DNA of 64,000 bases from Adineta steineri (taxonomy: Eukaryota > Rotifera > Eurotatoria > Adinetida > Adinetidae), in the NCBI GenBank assembly GCA_905250115.1, contig CAJNOI010000048.1, positions 124,001 to 188,000 of the forward strand. The letters are read 5' to 3'. The notes under the pieces were generated by a model. The model ran no database searches. It worked only from the letters and a program-made list of their open reading frames with translations, and was not told the origin of the DNA. Every line of letters begins with the position of its first letter. The stretch's first letter is position 1. Positions 36,701 through 49,345 of the stretch are shown here, in pieces. Both the position numbers and the translations under genes were made by a program.

Positions 36701-39700
36701 ATTATTCTTCAAATGAAAAACAAAAGCAAGAATTCAGTATTATTTTATTTCAAACACAAACCATCATAGATGATAATGATTGAGTTTGTTGTGTTTCACG
36801 TGCTAATTGAGATTGAGAATTAGTAACTGTATTTCGAGCGTTTTCTATTGTGGAATAGAGAATTTTATTCGAATGATTATCAGGTGATGATTTTGGTTGT
36901 TCCTTAATTAAGTAGAAAAAATATATATATAAAAATTGAGTTTTTATTTTATTTTACATGAATTTGTGAGACGAAATAACCTTCTTGTTGTTGTCGATGA
37001 TCCGAATGATTTGTTCCATCTATTACGAAAAGAAAACACGAGATGTTTTAATCCTAAATGTTTCGATTTCCTGTCGAATTTTTTTGCTCAATATAGGAAA
37101 TATTAATAGAAGGTCAATTATAATGGTAATCATTCAAATACAAACGGAATTTCCGTTTCCACTTCATTCAATATCTATCATTTACTAATTAATATTATTA
37201 AATGATAATATTAGTCTTCTGATTCATACTTCCTTCTTGTGATTTATTTAGGTAGAACAAATCTACGGATTATAAAAGATGTCGTTGTAGCTGTAGGACT
37301 CAGAACGGAAGAAAAACAATTCATTGCTGATGAATCAATACTTACTGATTTATGAAAGTAATCATACTTAGAAACCTATTCGTGTTGAACAAATAAACTA
37401 AGCGTTATTCACAGAAGTGAATACTCAATGAGAGAACAACTATAAAAGAATCAGAATCTACCTGAAAATGTTCCGCGAATTAAGGGTGATGAACGAACAT
37501 TTTGTTGATGTACAAAACCTAATGATGGACGATTTGGTTGAATAATTGTCGCTCTTAAAAAAGTAAATAAATAAATAAATAATTTCATTTTTCTATCAAT
37601 ATCCTTACTTTCCCGGTGCGATAATATCTTCAATCATAGTTGATTCTTCATCAACAATTCCATCGCGATCCGTACATTCTCGATCTTTTCTCTAAAAAAC
37701 ATATCAAATATTAGTTATTTCATAAAAGAAATAAGAACCTTTTTTAAAATAATATCAATATAACCAGCAATTAATTGTGAAATTTGTTGACCTTCATGTG
37801 TTTGTACTGAATAATAAGCACTTGCATAATCACCAAAATCCTACAAGAAAAAAATCGTGTTTGTTTTATAACATCTCGTGTAGATGTCATACTAGTGTAA
37901 ATGTGTTTGGTGATGCTGTCCATCGTTTAACATGTGTCAATGGCCATACTTCAAGAAACTAAATAGATGAAATATGTTTTTTCATTTGCGAAAAAAAAGA
38001 TAATTTTACATCTTTTGATCGTTCATCAACACGAATAATTGAATCCTTCGTAACACCAAGAAGACGTGGTACAAGTTTATTTTTTCCCGACATTTTTTCC
38101 TATAGAAAAATTACATGATTAATCTTTTATTTCATTTATTCGAATTACTTTAACAAGAAAAAATGTAACACCATAAGTTCGTAATGAACGACATAATTGT
38201 GTATATTTTACTTTTCCATCGAGTTCAGCTAAATTCTTATGTTTTTTATGTTCCTGAAATCAAAAATTTCATATATTATGAAACAAATATTATTCTATTA
38301 TAAAAACTTACCAGAAAAATTTTTCTTTCCGAATTTTTTGTTTTACAATATTCTTTTGGTAGAAAATCTCGTATACTAAAATAGATAAAAGATTACATCA
38401 TTTACATATAATACTAATATTTTATCACTGTCAATACTAATCATACATCTGACAAATGAGTTCATTTTCCTAGTATCACAAGAAAATTTTCACATGACAA
38501 AATGTGATTTATGAGAAGATTACATACTTTATCTATACTAAATATCACTTTTTTGTTCCGCGATGAAAAATCAAGGAAAATAGTAAATTCAATTGCGAAA
38601 TTCATGTTACTTGTCATAAATAATTATTCATATCGAGGTATAGAAATTTTCAATAATGTCATAAGTATGATATTTTTTCATTATTTCTCAACGTTTACAT
38701 CCTTCGTAAAAAAAATTATACTCCGGTAAATTAATACTATATGAAATCAATTTGTTTTAATGTTAAACATAGGTTATAGTAGACTTCATTCTCTTATTTA
38801 ATAGCTCTAGGCGAAAGAGAGAAAAAAAATTAATCTATTGACATAAATCAAATATAAATAGATAGACTTTTGTCACTTAATGTATTATCAAAGGTTTTGT
38901 ATCGAAAAAAACCTTTCTATTATATTCTGAATTTTTCTGTTAAATAAAAAAAGAATAATCGTAAGTCTTTACTCAATAATTCCTGGTTTATGTTTTGATT
39001 CTTCATAATCACCAAATTGTATTTGACATTGTAAACCAGCAAATTGAATAGCTTCATCATAAGTTACCGGATGTGTTCCATCGATTATTCCATTTCGACA
39101 CTATAAATAATCATAACTATTAATAGATTTCTTTTCAATAAAAATTACTTGAACATAAAGTAAATTAAGTTGAACAGGATCACGTTGATCAATATTAGTA
39201 TCCGAAAAGAAATATTTTCGTCGTAAAACAACTGTTGATTGTTCATCAAGATCTTGTTGACGAAGAGTTTTTGATTGATCAAGCCATAAAGCTAAAATAT
39301 TGAAAATAAACTTCAATAAATCAAAAATAAAATTAAACTAACTATCATCATCTGTATGACATTTTTTTCTTAATTCTTCCATTTTTTTATCCGTTCGTTG
39401 AAGTGAGCGATCCTATAAAAGATTTAATAATAATTTAAAATTATATATAATCAATTACTCGTAGAAGAGTTGCTGTTTTTGTATTATTATTTCCATCATC
39501 AGAATCAACATCATAAACTAATGAATATTCATCATAATTTGCAATACCAAATTTTGTACATATATAAACCATAAGTTGAGCAACAATCAATGAATCATCA
39601 ATAAGAATTGTTTTAACAGTACCATCGAGTAACCGAATTTTAAGTGGACGATATCGATTTTTATATTCAATATGATCCTAAACAAAAATATAAATGAATA

Positions 39701-40072
39701 AAAAGCCTCAAGCTATTTCTTCAATCATACTCCATTTTTTAAAAGATAATAATTCAATATTTTCGTTGGATCAAGCCAATAACTTCTCGTTGAATGTTGT
39801 GTATCATTAACAAATAGTCCATATTCCGATGCTAAAATATAAATATTAAGAAACAAATCTTAAACCGAAAACAATTCCTTACAATCATGATCAAATGTTA
39901 ATGGTAAATATTGTTGAATATTATGAATTAAATCACTAATTAACATTTGAACATCAAATTGCATTGAATGAACACTACTATCGCGTGGAATATGGATATT
40001 TAATGTAATCATATGTCCACTCATATTATGATTATCTCCATTTATTGTTGTTAAATTATTATTTGTAACCAT
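30723..40072 (-). CDS. TLN: Talin (integrin-actin linker), 3' end missing at gap
   Basis: 28 exons (minus) join in phase over 6,156 bases, giving 2,052 residues: 40072-39883, 39831-39731, 39677-39459, 39412-39343, 39291-39149, 39100-38973, 38375-38312, 38253-38149, 38099-38010, 37958-37893, 37840-37739, 37691-37609, 37553-37462, 37019-36958, 36902-36762, 36706-36095, 36044-34983, 34924-34790, 34735-34652, 34600-33918, 33849-33525, 33474-33331, 32964-32803, 32746-32606, 32545-32364, 32301-32178, 31621-30872 and 30818-30723. The head is a clear FERM region (RPLKIRLLDGTVKTILIDD, DPVQLNLLYVQ, LPKEYC, TYGVTFFLVKEKMSGKNKLV, YYSVQTHEGQQISQLIAGY). The rest is helical rod. The last exon (ALQTNVRGTQACINASTTV) matches vertebrate talin around residue 1,980 of about 2,540 and ends in a live donor. 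The final rod bundles and the actin-binding I/LWEQ domain are therefore absent. Large rod exons (612, 1062, 683, 750 bases) contrast with tiny head exons. Confidence 0.96.
31816..32069. mobile_element. hAT-like foldback repeat in a talin intron
   Basis: Begins CAGAGATGGGCAACTCC and ends with the inverse GGAGTTGCCCATCTCTG; the CAGAG-x-TGGGCAA terminus is a common hAT type. An internal copy of the right end (about 31870-31929, ending TCATCTCTG) is a direct repeat of 32013-32069, so the element has one left end and two right ends. Flanks do not give a clean 8-bp repeat (GGAGATTC/GGAGTTCC at 6 of 8 if shifted by one). Located in the intron 31622-32177. Confidence 0.65.
33060..33250. repeat. GC-rich insertion in a talin intron
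   Basis: The intron 32965-33330 is much longer than its neighbours because of this patch, with words such as GGGCGCCACCCAT and GGTGCCGCCCACCC. Similar words occur at 63350-63550. Probably a degraded dispersed repeat; termini not identified. Confidence 0.4.
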
Positions 40073-40827
40073 TTTTATATGATGTTGTGTCTGTTCTCGA
40101 GTTTGAATTGTTCGTTCGCAAACATACTTCTAAAAACAAAAAATTGATAAAAGAAGAAATTGAATCTTATTTAAAAAAAAAAAGAATGTTTTACAAGTGA
40201 AAAAAAAACGTTGCAGCTTCGATTATTATTACTTTTACTATTCTTTCAGGAAATCGATTCTATTGTAAATGAGTGAGGAAAAAAGCCCGCAGCAAATCAA
40301 CACACACAATGTACTCGATCAACAATAAGAGTAGTGCGTGGCCGCTATTTTGTTGCGTTCAATCGTTCAAAGGAAGAGAAAGGAGAAGAAAAAAAAGAGA
40401 GAAGAAAAAAAAGAGAGAAGAAAAAAAAAACTCTCTTCTTCTTTCTATACACGGCTGTCCTGTCCAGTCGACAATGAACTTCATGTTTTTTTCTCTCGCG
40501 TTCTCTTTTCTCTTCTTTAAGTATACTCAACCAAATAATGAGATCGCAATGGTCCTACTGAGATGACGACGTATATATGGCACTCGAATGCGTATAATAT
40601 AGCAGATGTTTAACGTATGTCTACAATTGTACGAATGATAACGATCTTTTCTTAATGAGCAATCGTCGCATCATTTAGCGAGCTTATCCCAAATGAAATA
40701 ACACTATCCTTGACACATACATTCTTTCATTTATCATTATCTTTCTTTGAAAGAAGACTCAATACAAAAAATAATTGGTTCATAATAATCAATAACAATA
40801 CAAAAAAAAAAGAAGAACTAACGTATT
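40073..40827. other. Talin 5' region and spacer
   Basis: Holds the talin 5' UTR with an acceptor-like TTTTTAG about 60 bases before the ATG (at about 40133 on the minus strand), and a purine-rich tract (40370-40430, GAAAAAAGAGAG type). The open frames across that tract are shadows of simple sequence. Confidence 0.45.
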
Positions 40828-42273
40828 CTATTCCAACACAGTCAAATATCGATGTAACATATCGGCATATTTATTTTGCTCATTATTTAACCATTGTATT
40901 TGTAGATTTGATCGTTTTTCATCATCATCGATAAATATATAAGCAATAATTGCTTTTTCATAATGAGATTTTTCAAACGATTTAAAATGAAATTTTTTCC
41001 AAATTAATTTTCTTATTGTCCAATTATCTTTAATACATTGAATAATATTTTTATCTTCAATATCAAATAAAAATAAATTTTCTAAGAATAATTTCCATGC
41101 TTGATAATCATTTTTATTTTTTTCATAATCTAAATAATCAAATAATCGATCAAATATTTCAATAAAATTTTTTCTCATTTCTTCACAATAAATTAATACA
41201 TAAGGTGATGAACTTGGATCGTATTCAATTAATTTCTTCAATGAATTTATATTTAAATCAAACCAATAACTATATTTATACGCATTTATATATATTTGAT
41301 GTTGTTGAATATATAATTCAAGTATAGGTGATATTTGTTCACTATTTGTTTGTGTTATATAAAGAAAATAAAGATATTTTAATAGATATATATCATAATT
41401 ATCGAAATATTCATTTGATAAAAATTGTATTTCATGAAAATTTGTTGTTAATTTAAATGCCCATAATTCTAAATTACGTTCATTATCAAATGGAATTTTA
41501 ACTGAATTTATAAATGGATTAATTGTTGTTTGTATTAATGAATAATCTTCTAACCATTGTCGATAATCGTATAGAAAATGTAGATTTATTAATAATAATT
41601 GTTCAAATTTAGGATTAAATTTATATATATATGAAACATGTTTACATCGACCTGAATAGAATGGTTGAGGAAGATTTTTATAACGTGTTTCTATGTCATT
41701 ATATAAATGTATTGTTTGAGGATTTAATAGATATAAACAAAGATAAGAATAGAATGTTTGTGTACGATCAATAGTTGGTGAATGAAATAAATTTTCAAAA
41801 ATTTGTGATAAAAATGATAGATCTATTTGATTGTTTTCATTGAAATTTTCAATTAAATAACGAAATATTAATTGCCAATAAAGACGCATATATGCGCGAC
41901 AGAATGTTGATTGTAAAAGAGATTTTAGGTAATACAATATACTTGTCCATTGATGTTTTAATGAATAATGACGAAGTATTAATAATAATGAACGTATTTG
42001 ATCATCATGATGTATTGTTATTAATTGTTCAAGACGTGTAAATAATTTACCATTGGAATACATACGATTTGTTGAGATTAAACCAGTATACATATCTGAT
42101 TGATATCGACCGGTTACTTTAGTTCGACATGGAATGCGATTAACTGATGAAAATAAATTAATTTCATCATTTTCAAGCAAAGACATTTCAGATGATGAGG
42201 ATGACGAGGATGATGGTAAACGACGTAGACGTTTTGTCATGGTAGAAAAATCTATAACGGGATTGTCTCTCAT
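40828..42273 (-). CDS. TAF1A: TAF1A-like RNA polymerase I SL1/TIF-IB subunit
   Basis: Single-exon frame of 481 residues. TAF1A (TAFI48) is part of the selectivity factor that recruits Pol I to rDNA promoters in the nucleolus. The match is by short collinear landmarks: LKHQW near residue 110 (human LLKHQW) followed by helical repeats, and at the C-terminal end AWKLFLENL…DNWTIRKLIWKKFHFKSF (human AWKYLAKYL…EEWNSRKNWWPGFHFSYF) with EKAIIAYIF downstream. The spacing and total length (450 in human) agree. The N-terminal 40 residues are a disordered serine-rich addition (PSSSSSSSSEMS). A second in-frame ATG (MTKRLRRL) is an alternative start. The family is fast-evolving, which explains the weak overall similarity. 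No introns, unlike most neighbours. Confidence 0.72.
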   Translation of the reverse strand: MRDNPVIDFSTMTKRLRRLPSSSSSSSSEMSLLENDEINLFSSVNRIPCRTKVTGRYQSDMYTGLISTNRMYSNGKLFTRLEQLITIHHDDQIRSLLLILRHYSLKHQWTSILYYLKSLLQSTFCRAYMRLYWQLIFRYLIENFNENNQIDLSFLSQIFENLFHSPTIDRTQTFYSYLCLYLLNPQTIHLYNDIETRYKNLPQPFYSGRCKHVSYIYKFNPKFEQLLLINLHFLYDYRQWLEDYSLIQTTINPFINSVKIPFDNERNLELWAFKLTTNFHEIQFLSNEYFDNYDIYLLKYLYFLYITQTNSEQISPILELYIQQHQIYINAYKYSYWFDLNINSLKKLIEYDPSSSPYVLIYCEEMRKNFIEIFDRLFDYLDYEKNKNDYQAWKLFLENLFLFDIEDKNIIQCIKDNWTIRKLIWKKFHFKSFEKSHYEKAIIAYIFIDDDEKRSNLQIQWLNNEQNKYADMLHRYLTVLE

Positions 42274-44475
42274 TCATACATACATGCAAACTCATTATTA
42301 AATTACCTATTTCTCGCGCATTACGAAAAGTTTCTAATTTCTAATGAAATCTTACCTCTTTAATGATTTCTTTGTAGCGAACCATTGAGATTTACATAAG
42401 AAATAGAGATGAATATATGTAAACTGAGAACTAATGTAGAATAATAATAACAATAGAAAATAGATGAGAATGCATTTGGTCGATAGTGAGACGAGAAAGA
42501 AAAAGAAATATTCTAATAACACTACTGATTGATATTCTTATTCTTATTAGTAAAGACAGATTCAGTCTTCTTTTCTTTCTATGTTCCTCAATAATCACGT
42601 AACTCTAGATGTTCTCTCTTTTTGTTCGTCTCTAAACATACAAAAGAAGAAGAAGAAAAAAAAAGTCAACTATTTTTCTTTTATAATAAAATAAAAGAAT
42701 ACAATACAAAACACAATCAATGAACAAAATCTAATCAGTTCTTCGGATCATAATGTTTATCAATAATCTTAAATGAACCATGATCATATTGAACAATAAC
42801 ACACTCTCATCAAATATTATATCAACTTCACAAGTATATCTATTAATCAATTGTTGAGTAAATAATACTTGACTTTCAATCAGTGATGATGATGTTCAAC
42901 AAGTTTAATAGAATATAAAAAAATCACCTATTTAATCCATCTTGCGATTCTTATTCCTAAATAAATAAATAAATAGAAAAGAATTTGCCTATTGTAATAC
43001 TTACATATAAATTTTTTTTGTATACCTTGACAACGTAAAACTAATGAAATAGGATGTTGTTTATAAAAGTTAGTTGAACATTATTTTAAAGAATTATTTG
43101 ATTCTTACACATCAGATTGTATATTTTCATAAGAATAATAAACTAAACAAGATGTACTATCGCGATTCTTTTTTGTTATGTCAACTAATTTAATTTATGA
43201 ATGATTTGCTATATCACATTGGTAAAGAACCGACGATATTTGTTGATAGAAGTATAATAAACTTTCAGATCATTCATGTTGGATTTTAATAGCACAAACA
43301 AATGGATGCACATATGTTAAATAGTTAATCTATCACGAGATGGTATTCATTTATACCTAAGAATAGGCACAAGATTAAGATGTCCAGTATTCGACGTCAT
43401 TTACTGGCTCATCCTCGTAAATATATTTTTTATAGTAAAAATTGATCTTAGATTAAATTTAAATCTAATATAGTTTGGATCGAGAGTTGTACTTAATTTA
43501 GTTGAAATATATCACATTTACTCAATACAAAGCAATAATAATAGATCGTATTACTCAATGAACGAAGAAAATGATAGTAAGATAAGTATATATAAAACTT
43601 TACATAGATATTTTACTATTCACAATCATCCATAAGAAATCTAGACTAATGATTCCGGATGGAACTTCGATTTGTTCAATTTTCATTAGTATATTTTCGG
43701 AATAAATTTCAATAGTTAACATATTCAACCAATGATCACCGAGTGAAATTATAATTTTATTTATTAAATATAATTAAAAAAGATTTTCTTTTTAGGATAT
43801 TTTAAATCTGATTAAATTATATTTATACTCATCAAAATAAATATATAGATGTCGTTAGTATCATTCAAAAAATTTATTGATATTAAGTTTAATATCTCGA
43901 TAGACTATTTTGATCACTAGATTGAATTCCATTCAATCGTAAAATGAATAATGATGAATATAGTAAAATGATATGTTATAATTAGTTGTTTATTCTTAAC
44001 CTACATTCTTATGAATGTTATGGTATGTAGATTGAATAATATTTCATGAAATATTTTTTTGCAAGGAGATAATAATATACATTCACCGTCATATTTGATC
44101 AAATACGTCATTACAATTTATTTGAGGTCTACAGATGGAATGTTACTATATATTTACTTTATTATTAATAAAAATAAAGTAACACTTTTGGTCTACAGTA
44201 GGAAATGATTGACGAGATATGATTAGTCTTGTTTTGTTGATTATATAAATAAAAAATTTCAATATATGAATATACATTTAAGTCGTGTGTTACGGTAGTT
44301 TTATTTTTCCTTCACATAGTCTTCAATATTGTATAACGAGTAATGAGTGTAAATTACTTCTTGTCACACAAGTAAGGTTTCAATCGAGTGTAATCAATAA
44401 GCGTAGCGAATATATAAATATGTATATGTCGACTATAAACATAAAATAAGAAAAAATATTTCGGTTTTAATTAAT
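42274..44475. other. Gene-poor stretch
   Basis: About 2.2 kb with stops in all frames. TTTA/AATAA-rich. No exon, RNA gene or transposon end that I can support. Confidence 0.45.
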
Positions 44476-46267
44476 ATGACTCGTCCGTCTTCTCCAGTCA
44501 TCACATTGATTATCTTGCTAAGTTTTGGTAAAAGAAAATTTTCAAATTAAAATAATTTATCGACTATTTTACTAGTTATTATAACGAATGTTGATTGTCG
44601 AGCTAGTGGTCATGGTCGTGGAAGAGCTGGACGTTTTCGAATTTCGTAAGCATTTAAAATACTACTAATGATAAATATATTGCTGATATTTTATCGTTAG
44701 AAATATAGTGAAAAATCGACATCATTATAATAATATTAATCGGTATTTAAACAAAAAAATTATCGTTTGTTTATGTTTTGAATAATTTATTTTATATAGG
44801 CAATCATCCATTTTACATAAATCAAATAATCGTAATTTAATTCGTGGTACAGTTACAGGGGGTGCAACTATATTAGTTGGCTCATTAGCTTTACGATCAT
44901 ATGTGTCCAATTATAAGAAAATATCTAATCAATCTGATCTTATACTTACTAGTTCGTAATTATTTTGTAAAAATTATTATTCTATCATGTATTTTCTATC
45001 ATAGATGGTACAGGAAATGTATGTGTAAATAGAGAAAATATTTCTAATTTTGTTTTCAATGAATTTCATTGTCCATTATCACCTATATTTACAACCAATG
45101 ATCGGTATTGCTGTGGCTCATTTCAACAACAATATTGTTGTTCCTTCTGGGAAAGGTACTATTCTCTTTTCTAGGGTTTTTCCCTTTCGAGATGACCTAG
45201 TCTCTACTCGTCTTCTGACATTTATTCTCTTTCTTTCCTATTCGTCTCTTCCGCCATCGCAGTCGTAGCAAGAATTTGCGAGTAGTCTGAATATGCGCGT
45301 CTTGCTCAACTACAATAAACAGTTCTAGTATACAAACAACACAATTCTTTTCCTTGGAGATCCTTATTTTTTTTTCTTCTTCTATAGTTGACGTCTTTTT
45401 TTGTCTACGTCATAACCAGTGATGCTCACTGACTGTCTTTACTTTTTTTTCTCACTATATTATATTTAACTAGCTAAACACGATCTTCTCGGGTTCGTGA
45501 GAATGAATAAATATATATTAATTGAAATCCCATTAGTATTCTAAATAGTATTTGTATATTATCTAATTAACCTTTATTTATTAAAAGCAGACTTAATTTT
45601 TTATTCAAGTCAGACGATTCTAGTATAACTAATAAGATCATAGGATTTTTCTTGATACAGTTATCTTATATTTCATTCTGTTTTTTTCTTTTTTAGTCAT
45701 AGACAAGTAACTGGTACTGTTATTGGCATTATCGCAGCATGTAGTCTTCTTCTCGTATTTATTATCTGTTTTATCATTTATTATCGACGTCAAATAAAAC
45801 AAAAAGGTTTCTACATTAAATAATATTATTTGAAATTTGAGCGATATTTTCTTATGTAATTAGAATCTTCAAATGTAAAATCATATATAAGGCATGTAAA
45901 TTATATGTGCTCATAATAGGTGAAATGAATAAAGCAAACTAATAGAAATGCTTTCTATCTTAATTATAATTTTCAAAACTCTAGGTCGTATTCTCATATT
46001 TTTGAAGTTGACGCAGATGGTAGATGGTTTATAAATAACAATTTTATTATCTTGTTTTGCTTAATGTACTTTTCTTTTTTATTCTTTTTGAGTACAAAAA
46101 GTTAAAATAATCATATCATTAACAGGTATAAACAACCAAATCAACTATAAATTTCCAGACGGTGGACTAATTGTTTTCTTTCAGAATGTATGTTATTCTA
46201 CAAAAAATTATATAGAAAAATAATTTTTCTTTTATTCTAGTTTCTTTATCATCGTAGTCGACAGTAG
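44476..46267 (+). CDS. Shisa-like single-pass membrane protein 1
   Basis: Seven exons: 44476-44527, 44576-44645, 44800-44951, 45005-45155, 45697-45806, 46126-46187 and 46241-46267, 624 bases, giving 207 residues. Order: signal peptide (SPVITLIILLSFVIITNVDC), Gly/Arg-rich segment (GHGRGRAGRFR), a short hydrophobic Gly-rich stretch (GTVTGGATILVGSLAL), a cysteine-rich Shisa-type module (C at GNVCVN, then FHCPL, RYCCGSFQQQYCC), one transmembrane helix (GIIAACSLLLVFIICFIIYY), a basic stop-transfer (RRQIK) and a short tail. CP…YCCG…YCC plus TM is the signature of the STMC6/Shisa-like adaptor superfamily. The fourth intron is unusually long (541 bp), and the last two short exons are the least certain. 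Confidence 0.72.
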
Positions 46268-46390
46268 TAAAATATTTTTAGTTGATTTATAATATTCATA
46301 ATAAAATAACGATATGTTTTGCATAGAATGTTTTTTTTATTTATTTGTTGGATATTTCAGATTTCTATTTTGCCGTTAATTAATAACAAA

Positions 46391-47482
46391 ATGAAAAATA
46401 ATTATCTATATAAATGTTCATATTTTTTATTTATGGTTTCATGTAAGTTTAGGATTTTATTTTATAATTTAGAAAAATATTTATTTTAATTTAGTATTAG
46501 TGATATTATCATTAGTTGAAGGAAAAGGGTTTAGCAGTTCACGAGGTGGAGGTATTAAGGGTTCAAAAGGATCAGGAGTATTTGGAGGATCGTCAAGTAA
46601 TATTCGACCAAATAATTATAATACTATGAACAAACCGTAAGAAATTTCATCATCTTGTTTTTTTGTAATATTAAAGTATTTCTTTTTTGTCTATATTTAA
46701 TGACAATCTAGAAGTAGTTTTAGAAAAAATGCAATGGGTTTTGCTGCTGGAGCTGCTGGTGGTATTGCAGCATATTCAATAATGAGATCGATGTCTGGAT
46801 CATATCGATCCCGACCTGGTGGTTATTATGAGCCAGGCTATGGAGGTAAATCTATTAATAGAGAATTTTTCATTTAAGATTAATGATTTAATTTCAGGTG
46901 GAGATACTTGTGTAAACAATGAAGATATGAATGGCACAAGCTTTGGATCATTTCGTTGTCCACTCAATGGATTTCCATATGAAGCAAAATATTGTTGTGG
47001 TGAATATGGAAAACAATATTGTTGCGTACGCGAGAAAAAGTTTGTTCTTTCAAAAAAAATTTGATTTCTCATTGTATTGTAAATTTGATTTTATCTATTT
47101 AGTCGTTTTCTTCGTAATAGTGCTCATTTTGGATGGATAGTTCTAATTCTCGTCGTTCTTTTTATTGTTATTTTATTAGTAGCTCGACGTCGTCGACAAC
47201 GACAAAGTATGTTAATTGGATTGTTCTCTGTATTTTTATTCTTTACTATAAATAGAAGAAATGATGATGATACCAACAGAACCACCAATGCATGAACAAA
47301 ATAAGCCACCACCTTTTTATCATCCACCACCGCCGCCAATGGGTTATCCAGCACCACCACAATATCCAGCTGCAAATCCATATGCAGTTCCACCACAGAA
47401 CTATTCGGAAAATTTTAATCCATATGCACAGCAATCTCATATGCCATATCCACCTCAACAACAACCATATCATTCCCAATAA
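46391..47482 (+). CDS. Shisa-like single-pass membrane protein 2, with proline-rich tail
   Basis: Six exons: 46391-46442, 46495-46636, 46712-46845, 46898-47039, 47103-47206 and 47256-47482, 801 bases, giving 266 residues. Signal peptide, Gly/Ser-rich segment (SSSRGGGIKGSKGSG), Ala/Gly hydrophobic stretch (AMGFAAGAAGGIAAY), Shisa-type module (DTCVNNED, FRCPLNGFPYEAKYCCG, KQYCC), transmembrane helix (WIVLILVVLFIVILLVA), basic stop (RRRRQRQ), then a Pro/Tyr-rich cytoplasmic tail (PPPFYHPPPPPMGYP, PPQNY, MPYPPQQQ). Proline-rich tails in Shisa-like proteins bind WW/SH3 partners and mediate trafficking. The precise partner here is unknown. A pogo-like element begins 39 bp past the stop. Confidence 0.85.
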
Positions 47483-47520
47483 ATTATGAAAAAGTAAGTG
47501 TAATAGAAGTTTTGTATATA

Positions 47521-48516
47521 CAGTGAAACCTCTCTAAGATGAACACTAACGAGACTTTATAAAAAGTGTTNNNNNNNNNNNNNNNNNNNNNNNNNNNNNN
47601 NNNNNNNNNNNNNNNNNNNNNNNNNNNNNNNNNNNNNNNNNNNNNNNNNNNNNNNNNNNNNNNNNNNNNNTTTTTTTATCCTTAAAATATTAAAGATCTA
47701 TTTCGTTTTAAACAAAAACTAGTAAAAAAAAAGCATTTTTGTCTATTATTTATATTTATTTATTTTTTCTAAGAAAAGTCGTTAATCGAGATACTACCGA
47801 CCGAGATTTTGTACTTCGCAGCAATTGTACGATATGAAGCGTTATTTTCATTTTCATGAATTAATTGCCTTTTTTTTGACAAAGTTAACGTGTGTGTTCT
47901 GTTTCATTCTACAATCGAAAATAGAATGCATGTTACCCTGTCATATAGAATCGATTAACTTATTGCCCATTAATCACATTGTTCTATTCGATCCATACAT
48001 ACGACAGAGCTTGTTATGATGAGTTGACCGTCAAAAACTGATTTATCGTTTCCTTAATATGTAGGGCATATTTTTTCAGCTCTGTATTTCATAGAAGAAC
48101 GTACAGTTAACCCTTTCGGGACGGGTGGTATATATGGTGTATCACCCGCCCTCAAAAGATTTCAGTTCTACAAATGCATATTATCTATCTGTTGTTTGTG
48201 ACTGATACTACTTTAGTCTTCGGTATAGATGCTGTACATATGCTTCGCAATCATGTCAGAAGGTAACTAAAGTTTAACAAAAGAAAAATCAATTGACTTT
48301 AACTACGCATATCCTTGTTTCATTAGTTTCTTTGAAAAATCCTGTGCGGAAAGGGTTAATCACTATGTGTTCACTCTATAGAGGTTTTTTCTACAGAAAG
48401 GCCCAAAAAAAGCGTTCATTGTTCAGAGGTCAGAGGTCTATTTACAGCTAAAATCGATCGGGAGGGACTAAAAAATCTGTTCACACCGGAGATGTTCATT
48501 AATAGAGGTTCCACTG
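47521..48516. mobile_element. pogo/Tigger-like DNA transposon remnant (contains gap)
   Basis: The left end CAGTGAAACCTCTCTAAGAT and the right end, read inward, CAGTGGAACCTCTATTAATG are inverted repeats with TA on both outer flanks (47519-47520, 48517-48518). This is the TIR sequence style and TA target of pogo/Tigger Tc1-mariner relatives. About 1 kb in total, including 100 N. No intact transposase frame in the readable part. It lies in the region duplicated as 49345-50730 but is absent there, so it inserted after the duplication. Confidence 0.75.
47571..47670. other. Assembly gap (100 N)
   Basis: Undetermined bases inside the pogo-like element. Its repeat content probably broke the assembly. 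Confidence 0.99.
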
Positions 48517-49345
48517 TATTTCAACGTATTATTTATATGAGAAGAAATTTCGCATTATTTCATAGATTATGATGAATATAAGCTTGATAGAAATCATCGA
48601 TATATATATAATCATAAACATTTTTTTCTAATTTATAGATTTTGAATGAAATTAGAATGATGCTATACTTAATTAACAAAAGAGAATGATTATATAAATA
48701 TGTTCTCAAATTGTAATTTAAAGAGAATATTAAAATTATCTAAAATATTTTTGTTTTCACTTCTTTTCTTTTTGTCTGTATAATTATTCATATTTTAAAC
48801 ATGCTTTATGTATATCATATATGCTTATCTTCTTTATTGCTGTTGTTTTTATTTTTCTTTACAAAAAAAATAAATATTTTAATTATTCAAGAGTTATTCA
48901 AATACTAGATTCATTTCTATTATTGATCATTTCGGAAAAGTATAGCGAATGTAGTATGCACTTATTTAGCTACTATTAGACTTTATTAGGAAGAATGTCT
49001 TGAGATATTTAAACTGCACTTCAGTAGATTAACAATAACTGAATTATATATTATTTAAGTGCTTAAGACGTCTCATTTGTCAAATCAGGTACGTTCAAGA
49101 GGCATCAGATTTTCGGGCACATTGAGCTTGTAACGAAGAAGCTGTCATAAAATTTTGTACTCGATTCAAAGAGATATGAGGTAAACAAGAGTTAAAAACA
49201 GCTCACAATTTTTTGAGTTAGGCTGTTGCGATATATTAAATTAATGATTTCTTTATAATTCTATATCTGTACAACAAAATATTTATTGTGATAAATGTTT
49301 TGTTGTATATTTCAGATTTATATTTTACCATTAATTAATAATAAA
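48517..49345. other. 3' flank of Shisa-like gene 2, duplicated after gene 3
   Basis: The stretch 48830-49260 aligns with 50340-50730 (shared ATAAATATTTTAATTA and GCTCACAATTTTTTGA-type words), which marks the extent of the tandem duplication. No gene inside. Confidence 0.65.

Noticed and set aside
40273..40566. Frames across the purine-rich tract upstream of talin
   Set aside because: Lys/Glu/Arg low-complexity products of a GAAAAAAG-type simple repeat in three frames.
47124..47479. Minus-strand frames opposite the last exons of Shisa-like gene 2
   Set aside because: Shadows of the proline-rich coding exon; the plus-strand model has splice sites and homology to gene 3.
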